The notes under the pieces were generated by a model that had not been told where the DNA came from, searched no databases, and saw only the letters and a list, made by a program, of their open reading frames with translations. This document shows, piece by piece, positions 49,129 through 58,599 of a DNA stretch of 64,000 nt. Source of the DNA: Aequoribacter fuscus (GTDB lineage: Bacteria; Pseudomonadota; Gammaproteobacteria; Pseudomonadales; Halieaceae); assembly GCF_009910365.1 (NCBI RefSeq), contig NZ_CP036423.1:558001-622000 (forward strand), given 5' to 3'. Position numbers and translations under genes: made by a program. Every line of letters starts with the position of its first letter. Position 1 is the stretch's first letter.

Positions 49129-50436
49129 GTGAGAATTCGAGTCTCAACCCTAAATCCCAAAGCTAAAAAAAGTGTTTTTGGCGGTGTTGGTCGCAAACTG
49201 GGTTTGGCGCTGTATTTGGTTTCTGTGTTAGCGGCGCAAAGTGCTAATGCGGTTGATGGGCAGTGCGCTAGCCGAGCCGATTTGTGGTTTGCAAATGATG
49301 AGTCAGGCAGTGTTGATGCGACAGAATTTGAGGGTGCGCTAAATTTCATTTATCAGGTGGCAGACTCTTTTGAGTATGACGCATCAACTGGGGCACAGGC
49401 AGGTATTATTGGGTGGGCAGATGAGCTTCAGCCTACTGATGTTATTGTTCCGATTACCGAGGATTTCAGGGATGTTGATGATGTAGGTCTTGTCGGGTCA
49501 TTAACAACCGATGGTGATGGTAAAGGGGTTCGAGAGCTCTATACGGCCAGAGTTTCGGGTAGCAATGGCACACGCCTAGATTTGGCAACGCAGCGGTTGG
49601 CTTATTTGATTAACGCGGGCAATGGTGCTCGTGCAGGCGTGCCAAGCGTTGCGGTTATCTTAACTGATGCAAATCAGGGGCAGTTGGAGCAGGCGTTGAG
49701 AGGTGGTGGTGGCGCATGGATTAAGGCTGCTGAAAATTTGCGTGCAGCCGGTCCAGATGGCACTGAAGTTAGCGATTTGTCGGACGACGACTCAAACTTA
49801 GAAGATAGCCCGACGCTGTTCAAGTTCGAAACGTCTCCTGACATTCGAATCACAATTTCGGCCAGCGCGCCCGTGAAAGTTACCGGTGCGCAAGCGGTGG
49901 ATCTGAGCCGCGTGGCTGAGGCGGCGCGTTTTGGTGAATTTGATTTGGGCTTTGCTTATCGCCCAGTTGAGACAAATCGCTTTAATGCCTTGGCGATGGT
50001 CTCTTACATTTATGACTTAGATCCGATTAACCAGAACGGTGGGATGTACGCTGATGAAAAAGGCGTGGTCTACTCGTTTGAAGGCTTATATGCCTTGACG
50101 GATAGCTTGAAAGTGGGTGGTAAAATAGCCCACAAACGCAGCTCGATTCGCGTAGATCGTGACAGCGGTGCCTTTATCGATGCCACGACCGATTTGCGTA
50201 TCTTGCGAGAGCGCTATCACTTGGTCTGGAAGCTGGATGCCTTGGCCGAATATCGCTGGCTTGAGGTCGACGAGATTGGCGACGAGAAGCAAGGTGGTTT
50301 GCTAGGCCTCGAAGTACAGCTTAGCCCTAACTTCTCGATTGGTGGCGGTTACAACTTTACCGAGTTTAACGATCGCTTAACGGCGTTAGATTACGACGCC
50401 AAAGGTTGGTTTATTAATATCTCCGGACATTTCTAA
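49129..50436 (+). CDS. vWA domain fused to an outer-membrane beta-barrel
   Basis: With GTG at 49129 the protein has 435 residues; a TTG 18 bases upstream is also open and neither has a clear ribosome site. An extended signal peptide ends in AQSANA (about residue 41). A von Willebrand A domain follows with the MIDAS motif DESGS (D57, S59, S61) and LTDANQG. After an acidic linker (about 225-240) comes a beta-barrel of about 190 residues beginning RVAEAARFGEFDLGFAYRPVETNRFNAL and ending YDAKGWFINISGHF, a C-terminal barrel usually found at the end of giant surface proteins. The pairing with vWA looks like a deletion fusion or a compact adhesin. Confidence 0.75.
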   Translation: MRIRVSTLNPKAKKSVFGGVGRKLGLALYLVSVLAAQSANAVDGQCASRADLWFANDESGSVDATEFEGALNFIYQVADSFEYDASTGAQAGIIGWADELQPTDVIVPITEDFRDVDDVGLVGSLTTDGDGKGVRELYTARVSGSNGTRLDLATQRLAYLINAGNGARAGVPSVAVILTDANQGQLEQALRGGGGAWIKAAENLRAAGPDGTEVSDLSDDDSNLEDSPTLFKFETSPDIRITISASAPVKVTGAQAVDLSRVAEAARFGEFDLGFAYRPVETNRFNALAMVSYIYDLDPINQNGGMYADEKGVVYSFEGLYALTDSLKVGGKIAHKRSSIRVDRDSGAFIDATTDLRILRERYHLVWKLDALAEYRWLEVDEIGDEKQGGLLGLEVQLSPNFSIGGGYNFTEFNDRLTALDYDAKGWFINISGHF

Positions 50437-50460
50437 ACCTTCGATCTAGGTACATGCTCA

Positions 50461-50493
50461 AACCCCAGCGGCGCAAGCCTCTGGGGTTTTTTA
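50461..50493 (+). terminator. Rho-independent terminator of the vWA gene
   Basis: AACCCCAG and CTGGGGTT pair perfectly around a 12-base loop and run into six T residues, 25 bases after the stop. Confidence 0.9.
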
Positions 50494-50577
50494 TTGCCCC
50501 AAGATGGCGATATGCGACTGGGCGCTAGGTCTATATATAAGCTATCCTAAGAGATTATTTGGTATCGGAGTATCAAC

Positions 50578-50868
50578 ATGGAAAAAACGACAGAAATCGA
50601 AGCCGCCGTATTTCGCCGTCTCTTGAAACATTTAGACGATAATAAAGATGTGCAAAACATCGACCTCATGATACTGGCGAATTTTTGCCGCAATTGTTTG
50701 GCTAAGTGGTATGTCAGTGCGGCAGAGGAGCGGGGTGAGAGTATCGATTACGAAGCGGCACGTGAGCGAGTGTACGGTATGCCTTACAGCCAGTGGAAGG
50801 CGAATCATCAAGCCGAGGCGACACCCGAGCAGTTGGCGGCCTTTGAAGCCCGCAGCAAAAAAGCCTAA
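50578..50868 (+). CDS. DUF1244 family protein
   Basis: This 96-residue cytoplasmic protein carries the DUF1244 core: [34 protein letters not shown] and YGMPYSQWK. The family is widespread in proteobacteria, small and mainly helical, and of unknown function; the conserved C-RNC pair (CRNC) hints at metal or redox use. It is monocistronic between the terminator at 50461 and the isovaleryl-CoA dehydrogenase gene, 41 bases ahead of the latter. Confidence 0.85.
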   Translation: MEKTTEIEAAVFRRLLKHLDDNKDVQNIDLMILANFCRNCLAKWYVSAAEERGESIDYEAARERVYGMPYSQWKANHQAEATPEQLAAFEARSKKA

Positions 50869-50909
50869 GTTTTAACCCCGCACTGACGGATTACAATAAG
50901 GAATTCGAT

Positions 50910-52076
50910 ATGTCTCATTACCCGACGCTGAATTTTGGTTTGAGCGAAGAGCTAAACGCCCTGCGCGACATGGTGGCGCAATTTGCCGCAAATGAAATTG
51001 CACCACGTGCGGCCGAGATCGACTCGACCAATCAGTTCCCTATGGACTTGTGGCGCAAGTTCGGTGACCTAGGCTTGCTCGGCATTACCGTTGAAGAGCA
51101 GTACGGTGGCTCAGGTATGGGCTATTTGGCACACTGCATTGCGATGGAGGAAATCTCGCGGGCTTCTGCCTCAGTGGGTCTTTCGTATGGGGCGCACTCG
51201 AACCTGTGCGTCAATCAAATTCGTAAAAATGGCACCGAAGAGCAAAAGCAGACGTACTTACCCAAGCTGTGCAGCGGTGAACACATCGGCGCCTTAGCGA
51301 TGTCTGAGCCTGGGGCGGGTTCAGACGTTGTTAGTATGACCTTGCGGGCCGATGATGCGGGGGACCACTACGTATTGAATGGCAATAAAATGTGGATTAC
51401 CAACGGGCCTGACGCCAACGTGTATGTGATCTATGCCAAAACCGACCCTGAGGCCGGCTCTAGGGGCATCACGGCGTTTATTGTCGAGCGCGATTCCCCC
51501 GGATTTAGTCGCGCTCAAAAGCTCGACAAGTTGGGGATGCGCGGTTCCAATACTTGCGAGCTGGTCTTCGAAGACTGCAAAGTGCCAAAGAGCCATGTGC
51601 TGGGTCAGGTCGGGCGAGGTGTGCAGGTGTTGATGTCGGGTTTAGACTACGAGCGCGCGGTGCTCTCGGGCGGTCCTGTGGGTATCATGCAGGCTTGCCT
51701 GGACGTGGTTGTACCCTACATTCACGAGCGCAAGCAGTTTGGTCAAGCCATTGGCGAATTCCAGCTCATTCAGGGCAAAATTGCCGATATGTATGTGGCA
51801 TTAAGTACGTCTCGCGCCTACTTGTATACGGTGGCCAATTCACTAGATCGCGGAGAAGAGTCACGTAAAGACGCGGCGGGTGTGATCCTCTATACAGCCG
51901 AAAAGGCAACGCAAATGGCTTTAGATGCGATCCAGCTGTTGGGCGGTAATGGCTATATTAATGACTACGCAACCGGGCGTTTGTTACGCGACGCCAAGCT
52001 ATACGAGATTGGGGCGGGTACCAGCGAAATTCGCCGCATGCTGATTGGTCGTGAGCTCTTCAAAGAGTCCGCCTAG
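50910..52076 (+). CDS. ivd: Isovaleryl-CoA dehydrogenase-type acyl-CoA dehydrogenase
   Basis: A 388-residue FAD-dependent acyl-CoA dehydrogenase. [14 protein letters not shown] and [19 protein letters not shown] are family marks. The catalytic Glu sits in [13 protein letters not shown], as in isovaleryl-CoA dehydrogenases, whereas the C-terminal position that is Glu in other members reads [12 protein letters not shown]. It should oxidise isovaleryl-CoA or a similar branched acyl-CoA in leucine breakdown. No other leucine-pathway (liu) genes follow; instead two thioesterases and further dehydrogenases lie downstream. Confidence 0.9.
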   Translation: MSHYPTLNFGLSEELNALRDMVAQFAANEIAPRAAEIDSTNQFPMDLWRKFGDLGLLGITVEEQYGGSGMGYLAHCIAMEEISRASASVGLSYGAHSNLCVNQIRKNGTEEQKQTYLPKLCSGEHIGALAMSEPGAGSDVVSMTLRADDAGDHYVLNGNKMWITNGPDANVYVIYAKTDPEAGSRGITAFIVERDSPGFSRAQKLDKLGMRGSNTCELVFEDCKVPKSHVLGQVGRGVQVLMSGLDYERAVLSGGPVGIMQACLDVVVPYIHERKQFGQAIGEFQLIQGKIADMYVALSTSRAYLYTVANSLDRGEESRKDAAGVILYTAEKATQMALDAIQLLGGNGYINDYATGRLLRDAKLYEIGAGTSEIRRMLIGRELFKESA

Positions 52077-52090
52077 GTGGTGATTTCGAT

Positions 52091-52582
52091 ATGAGCGCGG
52101 CAGCAAACTCCCATAAGAAATTAATGACTGGCCGTAAAAAACAGGGGCATTTCAGTGCGCTGAACATTACTCTGGTGGATTGTGGCGATGATTGGGCGGA
52201 AATGTCGTTAACGCCAACAGCGGCGTTGATTGGCGACCCCAGTACGGGCGCCTTACACAGTGGGCCTATTACGACCCTGCTCGATTCTGCGCTGGGCATT
52301 GCTGCCAGCGTGGCGTTGCCTCGGCTGGGGTTTGCGCCCACAATCGATTTGCGGGTCGATCACTTGCGAATGGCGAACGTCAACGAGCCTCTGATTGCAC
52401 GAGGTGAGGTGATCCGGATAACCCGAAATGTGCTCTTCGCGAAGGGTTCAGTGCGCCAAGGCGATGTGGAAATTGCCCACGCGGTAGGTAATTTTGTGCG
52501 CTTAAGTGATGATGTGCTAGCGATGGCTGAAGCGCACATCAAACAGCAGCTCGACACTATGGAGAACAGCGATGAGTCTTGA
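52091..52582 (+). CDS. PaaI-type thioesterase
   Basis: A 163-residue hotdog-fold protein. STGALHSGPITTLLDSALGIAASVAL shows the PaaI-like helix with GxxxxLxD, where the nucleophilic Asp is expected. It likely hydrolyses acyl-CoA side products to free CoA. It starts 14 bases after the dehydrogenase and overlaps the following thioesterase by 11 bases, so both are translated together; a mixed dimer is possible. Confidence 0.85.
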   Translation: MSAAANSHKKLMTGRKKQGHFSALNITLVDCGDDWAEMSLTPTAALIGDPSTGALHSGPITTLLDSALGIAASVALPRLGFAPTIDLRVDHLRMANVNEPLIARGEVIRITRNVLFAKGSVRQGDVEIAHAVGNFVRLSDDVLAMAEAHIKQQLDTMENSDES

Positions 52583-53018
52583 TCATGTTCTCGATCGCCC
52601 TGTGAGTCAGCGCGCCGCGCACGCGATTTTGGATGAAATTCCCTACGCCGTCATGATGGGCGTTTTGGCTGAGGAGAACCCTGGGACCCATGAGCCACTG
52701 CGTTTCGTGATGCACGCTTCAGAGCTGCACATGGGAAATCCAACGTTGCCGGCGATGCATGGTGGCGCCTTAAGTGGTTTTATGGAGCTTGCCAGTGCGG
52801 TGCATCTACTGAGCTTTATGGAGACCGCCAAGTATCCGAAGTTGATCGATTTTTCGATTGATTACTTGCGTGCGGCGCGACTTCAAACGGTTTATGCCGT
52901 CTGCGAACTTATGCGTGAAGGCCGCAACCTAACCGCGGTTCAAGTAAAAGCTTGGCAAGAGGATCCCGCTAGGCCTGTCGCCATTGGGCGAGCGCAATTT
53001 TTGTGCTCTGATCGATAG
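52572..53018 (+). CDS. Second PaaI-like hotdog thioesterase
   Basis: A 148-residue hotdog protein with LPAMHGGALSGFMELASAVHLLSF at the active helix, where a Glu stands at the place of the usual Asp, and IDFSIDYLRAARLQTVYAVCELMREGRN in the core strands. It is a distant homologue of the preceding gene, overlapping it. The substrate is unknown; the cluster suggests medium or branched acyl-CoAs. It ends just before a terminator. Confidence 0.83.
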   Translation: MSLDHVLDRPVSQRAAHAILDEIPYAVMMGVLAEENPGTHEPLRFVMHASELHMGNPTLPAMHGGALSGFMELASAVHLLSFMETAKYPKLIDFSIDYLRAARLQTVYAVCELMREGRNLTAVQVKAWQEDPARPVAIGRAQFLCSDR

Positions 53019-53043
53019 TAACCCCGACAGCACAACTCAGTTG

Positions 53044-53067
53044 ACGGCGCCTTCGGGCGCCGTTTTT
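53044..53067 (+). terminator. Rho-independent terminator
   Basis: ACGGCGCC and GGCGCCGT form a perfect stem with a TTCG tetraloop and a T5 tail, 25 bases after the thioesterase stop. Confidence 0.95.
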
Positions 53068-53131
53068 GCTTGTGTCGCATCGTGGTACAAAGTCACAGAA
53101 GAAGCGTTTTCGTGAACTTGGAACAGCAAGC

Positions 53132-53149
53132 GATTCACTCAAGTGAATC
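53132..53149. promoter_or_regulatory. Operator-like dyad 1 upstream of the acyl-CoA cluster
   Basis: GATTCACT and AGTGAATC are perfect 8-base arms separated by 2 bases, 102 bases before the first start codon of the cluster. Confidence 0.45.
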
Positions 53150-53176
53150 ACGCACAAAAATACTTGAGAGTCTTTA

Positions 53177-53193
53177 GAACATACTGTATGTTC
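53177..53193. promoter_or_regulatory. Operator-like dyad 2 upstream of the acyl-CoA cluster
   Basis: GAACATACTGTATGTTC has perfect 8-base arms around one base. It resembles TetR-family operators and lies just upstream of a TTGACA and TATAAA region preceding the gene at 53251. Confidence 0.6.
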
Positions 53194-53250
53194 AAATCTG
53201 TTTTGACATGATTCATCTACTATAAATCTAAGGTTCTTACGGAGGTTATT

Positions 53251-54435
53251 GTGTCCGACCTGAACACCTTTCGCACCGAGGCTCGTGCATGGCTAGAGGC
53301 AAACTGCCCTGAGTCGATGCGGGTGCCTATTCGCAGTTTTGAAGATATTTATAACGGGGGGCGCAACCCTGAAATGTCACATCCTGACCAAAAGGTTTGG
53401 TGTGACCGCATGGCCGAACGTGGCTGGACGGTACCTGAGTGGCCAAAAGCCTATGGCGGTGGTGGCTTAAATAAAGAGGAAGCCAAAGTGCTCCGAGAAG
53501 AGATGGCGCGTATCGGTGCCCGTCCAGCTCTGGATAGTTTTGGTATTTCGATGTTAGGTCCCGCCTTGCTTAAATTCGGTAATGAAGAGCAAAAGCTCGA
53601 GCATTTACCGCCGATTGTGCGCGGTGAAATTCGCTGGTGCCAAGGGTATTCGGAGCCCAATGCTGGGTCCGACTTGGCGTCGTTGGCGACGCGGGCGGAA
53701 GACAAAGGGGACCATTACATTGTAAACGGCCAAAAAATCTGGACGTCGTATGCGAACAAAGCGGATTGGATCTTCTGTTTAGTACGAACCGATAACACGG
53801 GCTCTAAGCACGAAGGCATTAGTTTTGTGCTGTTCGACATGGCGACCCCAGGTGTGACCACTCGCCCCATTAAGCTGATTAGCGGTTCATCGCCGTTTTG
53901 TGAGACGTTCTTTGACGACGTGCCGGTTCTTAAAAAGAACTTGGTGGGTGAAGAAGGTAAAGGCTGGACCATTGCTAAGTACCTACTTACCCATGAGCGC
54001 GAAATGATCTCAAGTTTTGGTGCTGCTGGCGGGAAGAAGACGCTGGGTCAGCGTGCGGCAGAAAATATGGGTACAGACGCCTCTGGCCGTTTGCGAGCTG
54101 GCACCTTGCGTTCTGTAATCGCCCAGTATCAGTTAGATACCTTGGCTTTTGCCGCAACGATGGAAAAGGTCACGGCCGAAGCAAAAGCCGGTCAAGGTTT
54201 AGGGCCCGCGTCGTCTATTTTTAAATACTACGGCACTGAGTTAAATAAGCGCCGTAACGAATTGTTGCTGTCGGTTGAGGGTGAGTCTGCCTTGGGCTGG
54301 AGCGGCGAAGAATACAACGAGGGCGAAATAGCCCGAGCTTGGCTGCGTTCTAAAGGGAACTCGATCGAAGGTGGCACCTCGGAAGTTCAATTAAACATTG
54401 TCGCCAAGCGCGTGCTTGGTCTGCCAGACGCATAA
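53251..54435 (+). CDS. Acyl-CoA dehydrogenase, large-type subunit
   Basis: A GTG start with GGAGG 6 bases upstream gives 394 residues. GYSEPNAGSDLASLATRAE and KIWTSYANKADWIFCLVRT are the FAD and substrate marks; the C-terminus reads NSIEGGTSEVQLNIVAKRVLGLP. It is like one partner of the paired dehydrogenases (FadE26/27, FadE28/29 type) that act on steroid side chains and other bulky acyl-CoAs. The next gene, 9 bases on, is the likely second subunit. It heads the operon to 63.8 kb. Confidence 0.88.
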   Translation: MSDLNTFRTEARAWLEANCPESMRVPIRSFEDIYNGGRNPEMSHPDQKVWCDRMAERGWTVPEWPKAYGGGGLNKEEAKVLREEMARIGARPALDSFGISMLGPALLKFGNEEQKLEHLPPIVRGEIRWCQGYSEPNAGSDLASLATRAEDKGDHYIVNGQKIWTSYANKADWIFCLVRTDNTGSKHEGISFVLFDMATPGVTTRPIKLISGSSPFCETFFDDVPVLKKNLVGEEGKGWTIAKYLLTHEREMISSFGAAGGKKTLGQRAAENMGTDASGRLRAGTLRSVIAQYQLDTLAFAATMEKVTAEAKAGQGLGPASSIFKYYGTELNKRRNELLLSVEGESALGWSGEEYNEGEIARAWLRSKGNSIEGGTSEVQLNIVAKRVLGLPDA

Positions 54436-54444
54436 GGAGGCAAT

Positions 54445-55554
54445 ATGACATTAGTACTTAACGAAGAAGAGATCATGTTGCGTGATTCGGCCGCCGGCTT
54501 TTTGACCGAGACCGCGAATGTTGAGGCTTTTCGTAAGCACCGCGACAACCCTCCGACTGCCGGGTTTGATAAAGCGCTTTGGGGGTCAATTGCTGAAATG
54601 GGCTGGTGCGGTATCGCCATTGATGAAGCACACGGTGGTCTAGGTTACGGTTTTACTGGATTGGGTCTAATTATCGAGCAAATGGGTAAAAATTTAACGG
54701 TCTCGCCCTTCAATAGCACGGTTTTAATGGCGTCTACAGCGATTGCTCAGTTTGGGACCGAAGCGCAAAAGCAAGAATGGCTCCCAAAAATTGCCGCGGG
54801 TGACGTTGTCATGTCTTTGGCGATTCAAGAAGGCAGTCACTTTGATCTCGATAGTCTGTCCACCTCGGTTTCGATGCAGGGCGATGGCTTTGCGCTTAAG
54901 GTCGAAAAGCGTCAAGTGTTAGACGCCATAAGTGCCGATGCCTTCGTTGTTGTGGCCAAAGACGCCTCTGGATATCAAGCCTTTATCGTGACCGCTGACC
55001 AGGTGTCGGTGCGGAATCAGTCGATGGTCGACGCTCTTTCCAGTGGTACGGTGGTGATCGATACGCGCCTAACGGCCGAAGCGCAAATGGATGCTGACAG
55101 CCTGAATAATGGTGGTTTAGAGCGTGCACTCGATATGATGAATATTGGCCTGGCGGCCGAGTTGTTAGGCGTGTCGACAGAGGCTTTTGAGCTTACGGTT
55201 GGGTATCTTCGTGAGCGCAAGCAGTTCGGGAAAGTCATTGGTAGCTTTCAGGGGCTGCAGCATCGCGCAGCAGATCTGTTTGCTGAGCTCGAGCTTTGTA
55301 AGGCGATTGTTTTAAAGGGTTTGCGTGCTGTCGACGCCGGTGAAGACCTGAGCGGCTTGGCCAGCGCGGTCAAAGCCAAGCTTGCGCAAATTTCGCAGCG
55401 AGCCACTAACGAAGGCATCCAGATGCACGGCGGTATTGGTATGACCGACGAGTACAATATCGGTTTCTTTATCAAGCGAGCTCGTGTACTTGAGCATACG
55501 TTGGGTGATTTTCATTACCACCTAGATCGCTATGCAGTGCAGGGCGGTTTCTAG
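54445..55554 (+). CDS. Acyl-CoA dehydrogenase, small-type partner
   Basis: The 369-residue dehydrogenase has weaker motifs: the usual AxTEPxxGSD reads AIQEGSHFDLDS, while the C-terminal domain has ERKQFGKVIGSFQGLQHRAADLFAELELC and IQMHGGIGMTDEYNIGFFIKRA. Loss of part of the FAD loop and pairing with the preceding gene suggest an alpha2beta2 dehydrogenase in which this chain supplies only part of the active site. The acyl substrate is unknown but probably bulky. Confidence 0.85.
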   Translation: MTLVLNEEEIMLRDSAAGFLTETANVEAFRKHRDNPPTAGFDKALWGSIAEMGWCGIAIDEAHGGLGYGFTGLGLIIEQMGKNLTVSPFNSTVLMASTAIAQFGTEAQKQEWLPKIAAGDVVMSLAIQEGSHFDLDSLSTSVSMQGDGFALKVEKRQVLDAISADAFVVVAKDASGYQAFIVTADQVSVRNQSMVDALSSGTVVIDTRLTAEAQMDADSLNNGGLERALDMMNIGLAAELLGVSTEAFELTVGYLRERKQFGKVIGSFQGLQHRAADLFAELELCKAIVLKGLRAVDAGEDLSGLASAVKAKLAQISQRATNEGIQMHGGIGMTDEYNIGFFIKRARVLEHTLGDFHYHLDRYAVQGGF

Positions 55555-55555
55555 A

Positions 55556-57277
55556 ATGGCAGTAACAGATGTTACGGAAATTATCCGTCCACTGGATGAG
55601 GCTGTCGCCACATTGACCCAGCCGGGCGCCCCTTTTGAAGTCACGCGGGCTGTGTTGAGGGGCTATGAATATCCCGTCTATGCTGCTATTCCCAATAATT
55701 TGGGTGAATACTTTGAGTTTATGCGCAAGCATGGGGACGCCGAATTTTTGGTCTACTTAGATCAGCGCATTGGGTACACCGAGGCTCTAGAGCTGGCTCT
55801 GGGTTTTGCTGCCAAGTTAAACGAGCAGGGTGTGCAAAAGGGCGATCGCATTGCGATTGTGTCGCGCAACAATCCAGAGTGGATTATTGCCTTTATTGCG
55901 GCTGTGGCTATGGGTGCAGTGGCGGTCCCGATGAATGGTTGGTGGACGACCGATGAGTTGGATTACGCCATCGATGATTCGGGCGCCAAGTGGGTGGTAG
56001 CTGACGCGGAACGGATCGAGCGCTTAAAACCCTTGATTGATAAGTATGACCTAAATATTGTTGCCACAGACTCAGGCGCTGCAGCTTTAATTGATGCGCC
56101 TACCGTGCAAGATTGGGGGCGTGAAGGCCAGTCCTTAGTCTGGCAAAGACCCGACGTAGACGTCGATGACAATGCAACTATATTGTATACCTCGGGCTCA
56201 ACAGGGCATCCAAAAGGGGTGTTATCCACCCACCGCGGGGTGTTATCGGCCCTGTACAGTTGGCTATTGATGGGCGTTGCGTCAAAGCAAGTCGAGGCCT
56301 TGGCGCCGGCAGAGCCGCAGGGCAAGGTTCAGCCCGTGGGCCTGCTGACAGTCCCGTTGTTTCACTGCACTGCCAGTCACTCTGCTTTCATGCTGTCAAT
56401 TTTGCCGGGACGCAAATTGATCATCATGTACAAGTGGGATGTCGAAGAGGCCATGCGCCTGATCGAGCTGGAGAAAGTCAGCTGGATGACGGGTGTACCC
56501 ACCATGTCTGCGGAGCTTCAGCGCGCGGCTCAAGCGACAACGCGAGATCTGTCCACGCTGGCAGAGGTATTTGCTGGGGGCGCTGCGCGCCCCGCCGATC
56601 AGGTCGAAAAAATTGCGGGTACCTTTAAGAAGACAGCGCCAGGTTTGGGTTACGGTCTTACTGAAACCAACGCTCTTGGAGCCTTTAATAGCGGTGTGTT
56701 GTATTTGGCTAATCCAAGCAGTACGGGTCGCGCGGTACCTGCTGTTACTGAGTTTAAAATTATCGACTCTACAGGAAACCACCTAGGACCAGATGAGATC
56801 GGTGAGGTCTGCATGAAATCACCGGCTAACGCCGTCGGCTATTGGAACAAGCCCGAGGCGACGGCGGTAGCCTTCGTTGATGGCTGGTTCCACACCGGTG
56901 ACCTGGGTAAGCTGGACGAAAATGGCTTTTTAAGCATCGTGGATCGTATTAAGGACATCATCATCCGCGGAGGTGAGAATATTAGCTGCATTGAAGTAGA
57001 AGCAGGTATTTGTTCGCATCCCCAGGTGTTAGAGGCAGCCGTTTTTGGCGTCCCTGATGAGCGGTTAGGTGAAGCAGTGGGCGCGGTGGTGGTCGTGTCC
57101 GGCGAACTTAAAGAGCCCCTGCAGTCCTTACAGGCTTATTTGAAAGATCACCTTGCCGCTTTCAAGATTCCAGCCTATGTTTGGGTGCATGAGGGAAGTC
57201 TGCCTCGAACTGCGACCGGCAAAATTTTTAAACGAGAATTAAAACAGCACTACAACGCCACGTTGTCCGCTGCATAA
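55556..57277 (+). CDS. Acyl-CoA ligase (AMP-forming)
   Basis: The start at 55556 is 1 base after the previous stop and gives 573 residues. Adenylation motifs: TILYTSGSTGHPKGVLSTHRG (P-loop), GYGLTETNALGAF, GWFHTGDLGKLDENGFLSIVDRIKDIIIRGGENIS and the C-terminal Lys in LPRTATGKIFKRELK. It activates a carboxylic acid to its CoA thioester, giving substrates to the dehydrogenases around it. Class I ligase, probably for medium or cyclic acids. Confidence 0.9.
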   Translation: MAVTDVTEIIRPLDEAVATLTQPGAPFEVTRAVLRGYEYPVYAAIPNNLGEYFEFMRKHGDAEFLVYLDQRIGYTEALELALGFAAKLNEQGVQKGDRIAIVSRNNPEWIIAFIAAVAMGAVAVPMNGWWTTDELDYAIDDSGAKWVVADAERIERLKPLIDKYDLNIVATDSGAAALIDAPTVQDWGREGQSLVWQRPDVDVDDNATILYTSGSTGHPKGVLSTHRGVLSALYSWLLMGVASKQVEALAPAEPQGKVQPVGLLTVPLFHCTASHSAFMLSILPGRKLIIMYKWDVEEAMRLIELEKVSWMTGVPTMSAELQRAAQATTRDLSTLAEVFAGGAARPADQVEKIAGTFKKTAPGLGYGLTETNALGAFNSGVLYLANPSSTGRAVPAVTEFKIIDSTGNHLGPDEIGEVCMKSPANAVGYWNKPEATAVAFVDGWFHTGDLGKLDENGFLSIVDRIKDIIIRGGENISCIEVEAGICSHPQVLEAAVFGVPDERLGEAVGAVVVVSGELKEPLQSLQAYLKDHLAAFKIPAYVWVHEGSLPRTATGKIFKRELKQHYNATLSAA

Positions 57278-57293
57278 CACAAGAGGGAAAACC

Positions 57294-58541
57294 ATGGACT
57301 TAGGAATAAGCGAAAGACTTGAACCGCTATTGCACAGCGTAAAAACCTTTATTGCTGAAGAAATCGAGCCAATGGAGGATGAATACTGGAAGGAAGTTGA
57401 TACTGGCAGTCGCTGGGAGTTTACTGAGCGCCAGACTGAAATTTTAGAGACCCTGAAAGCCAAAGCGCGTGAGCAGGGCTTGTGGAATTTCTTTTTAACT
57501 GGCGAACACGGTTATGGGTTAACCACGGTTGAATATGCCTATTTAGCTGAAGAGATGGGCAAAACTCCGCTGGGTGCCGAGGTATTTAACTGCGCCGCGC
57601 CTGACACGGGCAACATGGAAGTGCTGCACAAATACGGCAGCGAAGCGCAGAAAGCACAGTGGTTAGAGCCCTTGTTAAACGGGGAGATCCGCTCTGCTTA
57701 CGCGATGACCGAGCCTGGCGTTGCTTCGTCAGATGCAACGAATATCTCGACCAACGCAGTCTTGGACGGTGACGAATGGGTAATCAACGGCGAGAAACAC
57801 TGGATTTCGGGTGCGGGTGATCCACGCTGCAAAATTATGATTGTAATGGTCAAGACGAGTCCTGACGCTCCGACCCACAAACAGCAGTCGCAAATTTTGG
57901 TGCCAAAAGATACCCCGGGGTTAGAAATTTTGCGCCCTATGACCGTTTTTGGGGAAGACGATGCGCCGCACGGTCACATGCACTTGCGTTTTAATAACGT
58001 ACGTGTACCCAAAGACAATATCATCCTAGGTGAAGGTCGAGGATTCGAGATCTCGCAAGGTCGTCTTGGTCCGGGTCGAATTCACCACTGTATGCGCGCA
58101 TTAGGTGCGGCTGAGAAAGCACTGAAATTATTGTGTGAGCGCGCGACGACTCGCACCGCCTTTGGTAAGCCTTTGGCCAAACTGGGTGGTAACGTCGATA
58201 TCATTGCCAATGCTCGAATGAACATTGAAATGAATCGCTTGCTGACCCTCAAGACGGCGTGGTTAATGGATAACATCGACGCGAAAGAAGCGCGTGTTTG
58301 GATTTCGATGATCAAAACGACTGTTCCCAACGCGGTGCTTCAGATTGTTGACGACGCCATTCAAATGTACGGCGGGTTGGGTGTGTCGCAAGATACGCCA
58401 TTGGCTGGCATGTACAAAGGTTTGCGTACTCTGCGCTTGGCCGATGGTCCAGATGCCGTTCACCGTATGGTGGTGGGCCGTCATGAGCTGCGAAAGTATG
58501 CGGCGCAAGATTCGGTGAGCGCCACGTTCCGTGACGGTTGA
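57294..58541 (+). CDS. ACAD10/11-like acyl-CoA dehydrogenase
   Basis: A 415-residue dehydrogenase with AMTEPGVASSDATNIS and KHWISGAGDPRCKIMIVMVKT. Near the C-terminus it reads LRLADGPDAVHRMVVGRHEL, with Asp where most members have the catalytic Glu region, typical of the ACAD10/ACAD11 group. Members act on long, branched or hydroxylated acyl-CoAs. It is the fourth acyl-CoA dehydrogenase in 8 kb and lies between the ligase and the hydratase. Confidence 0.88.
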   Translation: MDLGISERLEPLLHSVKTFIAEEIEPMEDEYWKEVDTGSRWEFTERQTEILETLKAKAREQGLWNFFLTGEHGYGLTTVEYAYLAEEMGKTPLGAEVFNCAAPDTGNMEVLHKYGSEAQKAQWLEPLLNGEIRSAYAMTEPGVASSDATNISTNAVLDGDEWVINGEKHWISGAGDPRCKIMIVMVKTSPDAPTHKQQSQILVPKDTPGLEILRPMTVFGEDDAPHGHMHLRFNNVRVPKDNIILGEGRGFEISQGRLGPGRIHHCMRALGAAEKALKLLCERATTRTAFGKPLAKLGGNVDIIANARMNIEMNRLLTLKTAWLMDNIDAKEARVWISMIKTTVPNAVLQIVDDAIQMYGGLGVSQDTPLAGMYKGLRTLRLADGPDAVHRMVVGRHELRKYAAQDSVSATFRDG

Positions 58542-58599
58542 TCGATAATAGCTACCACATCAATCAATGCGCCAAATTGGCGTAAAGAGGAGAATGACA

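Noticed and set aside
53203-53220. Sigma-70 promoter TTGACA/TATAAA before 53251
   Set aside because: The two hexamers are only about 12 bases apart, too close for a standard promoter; the true -35 is unclear.
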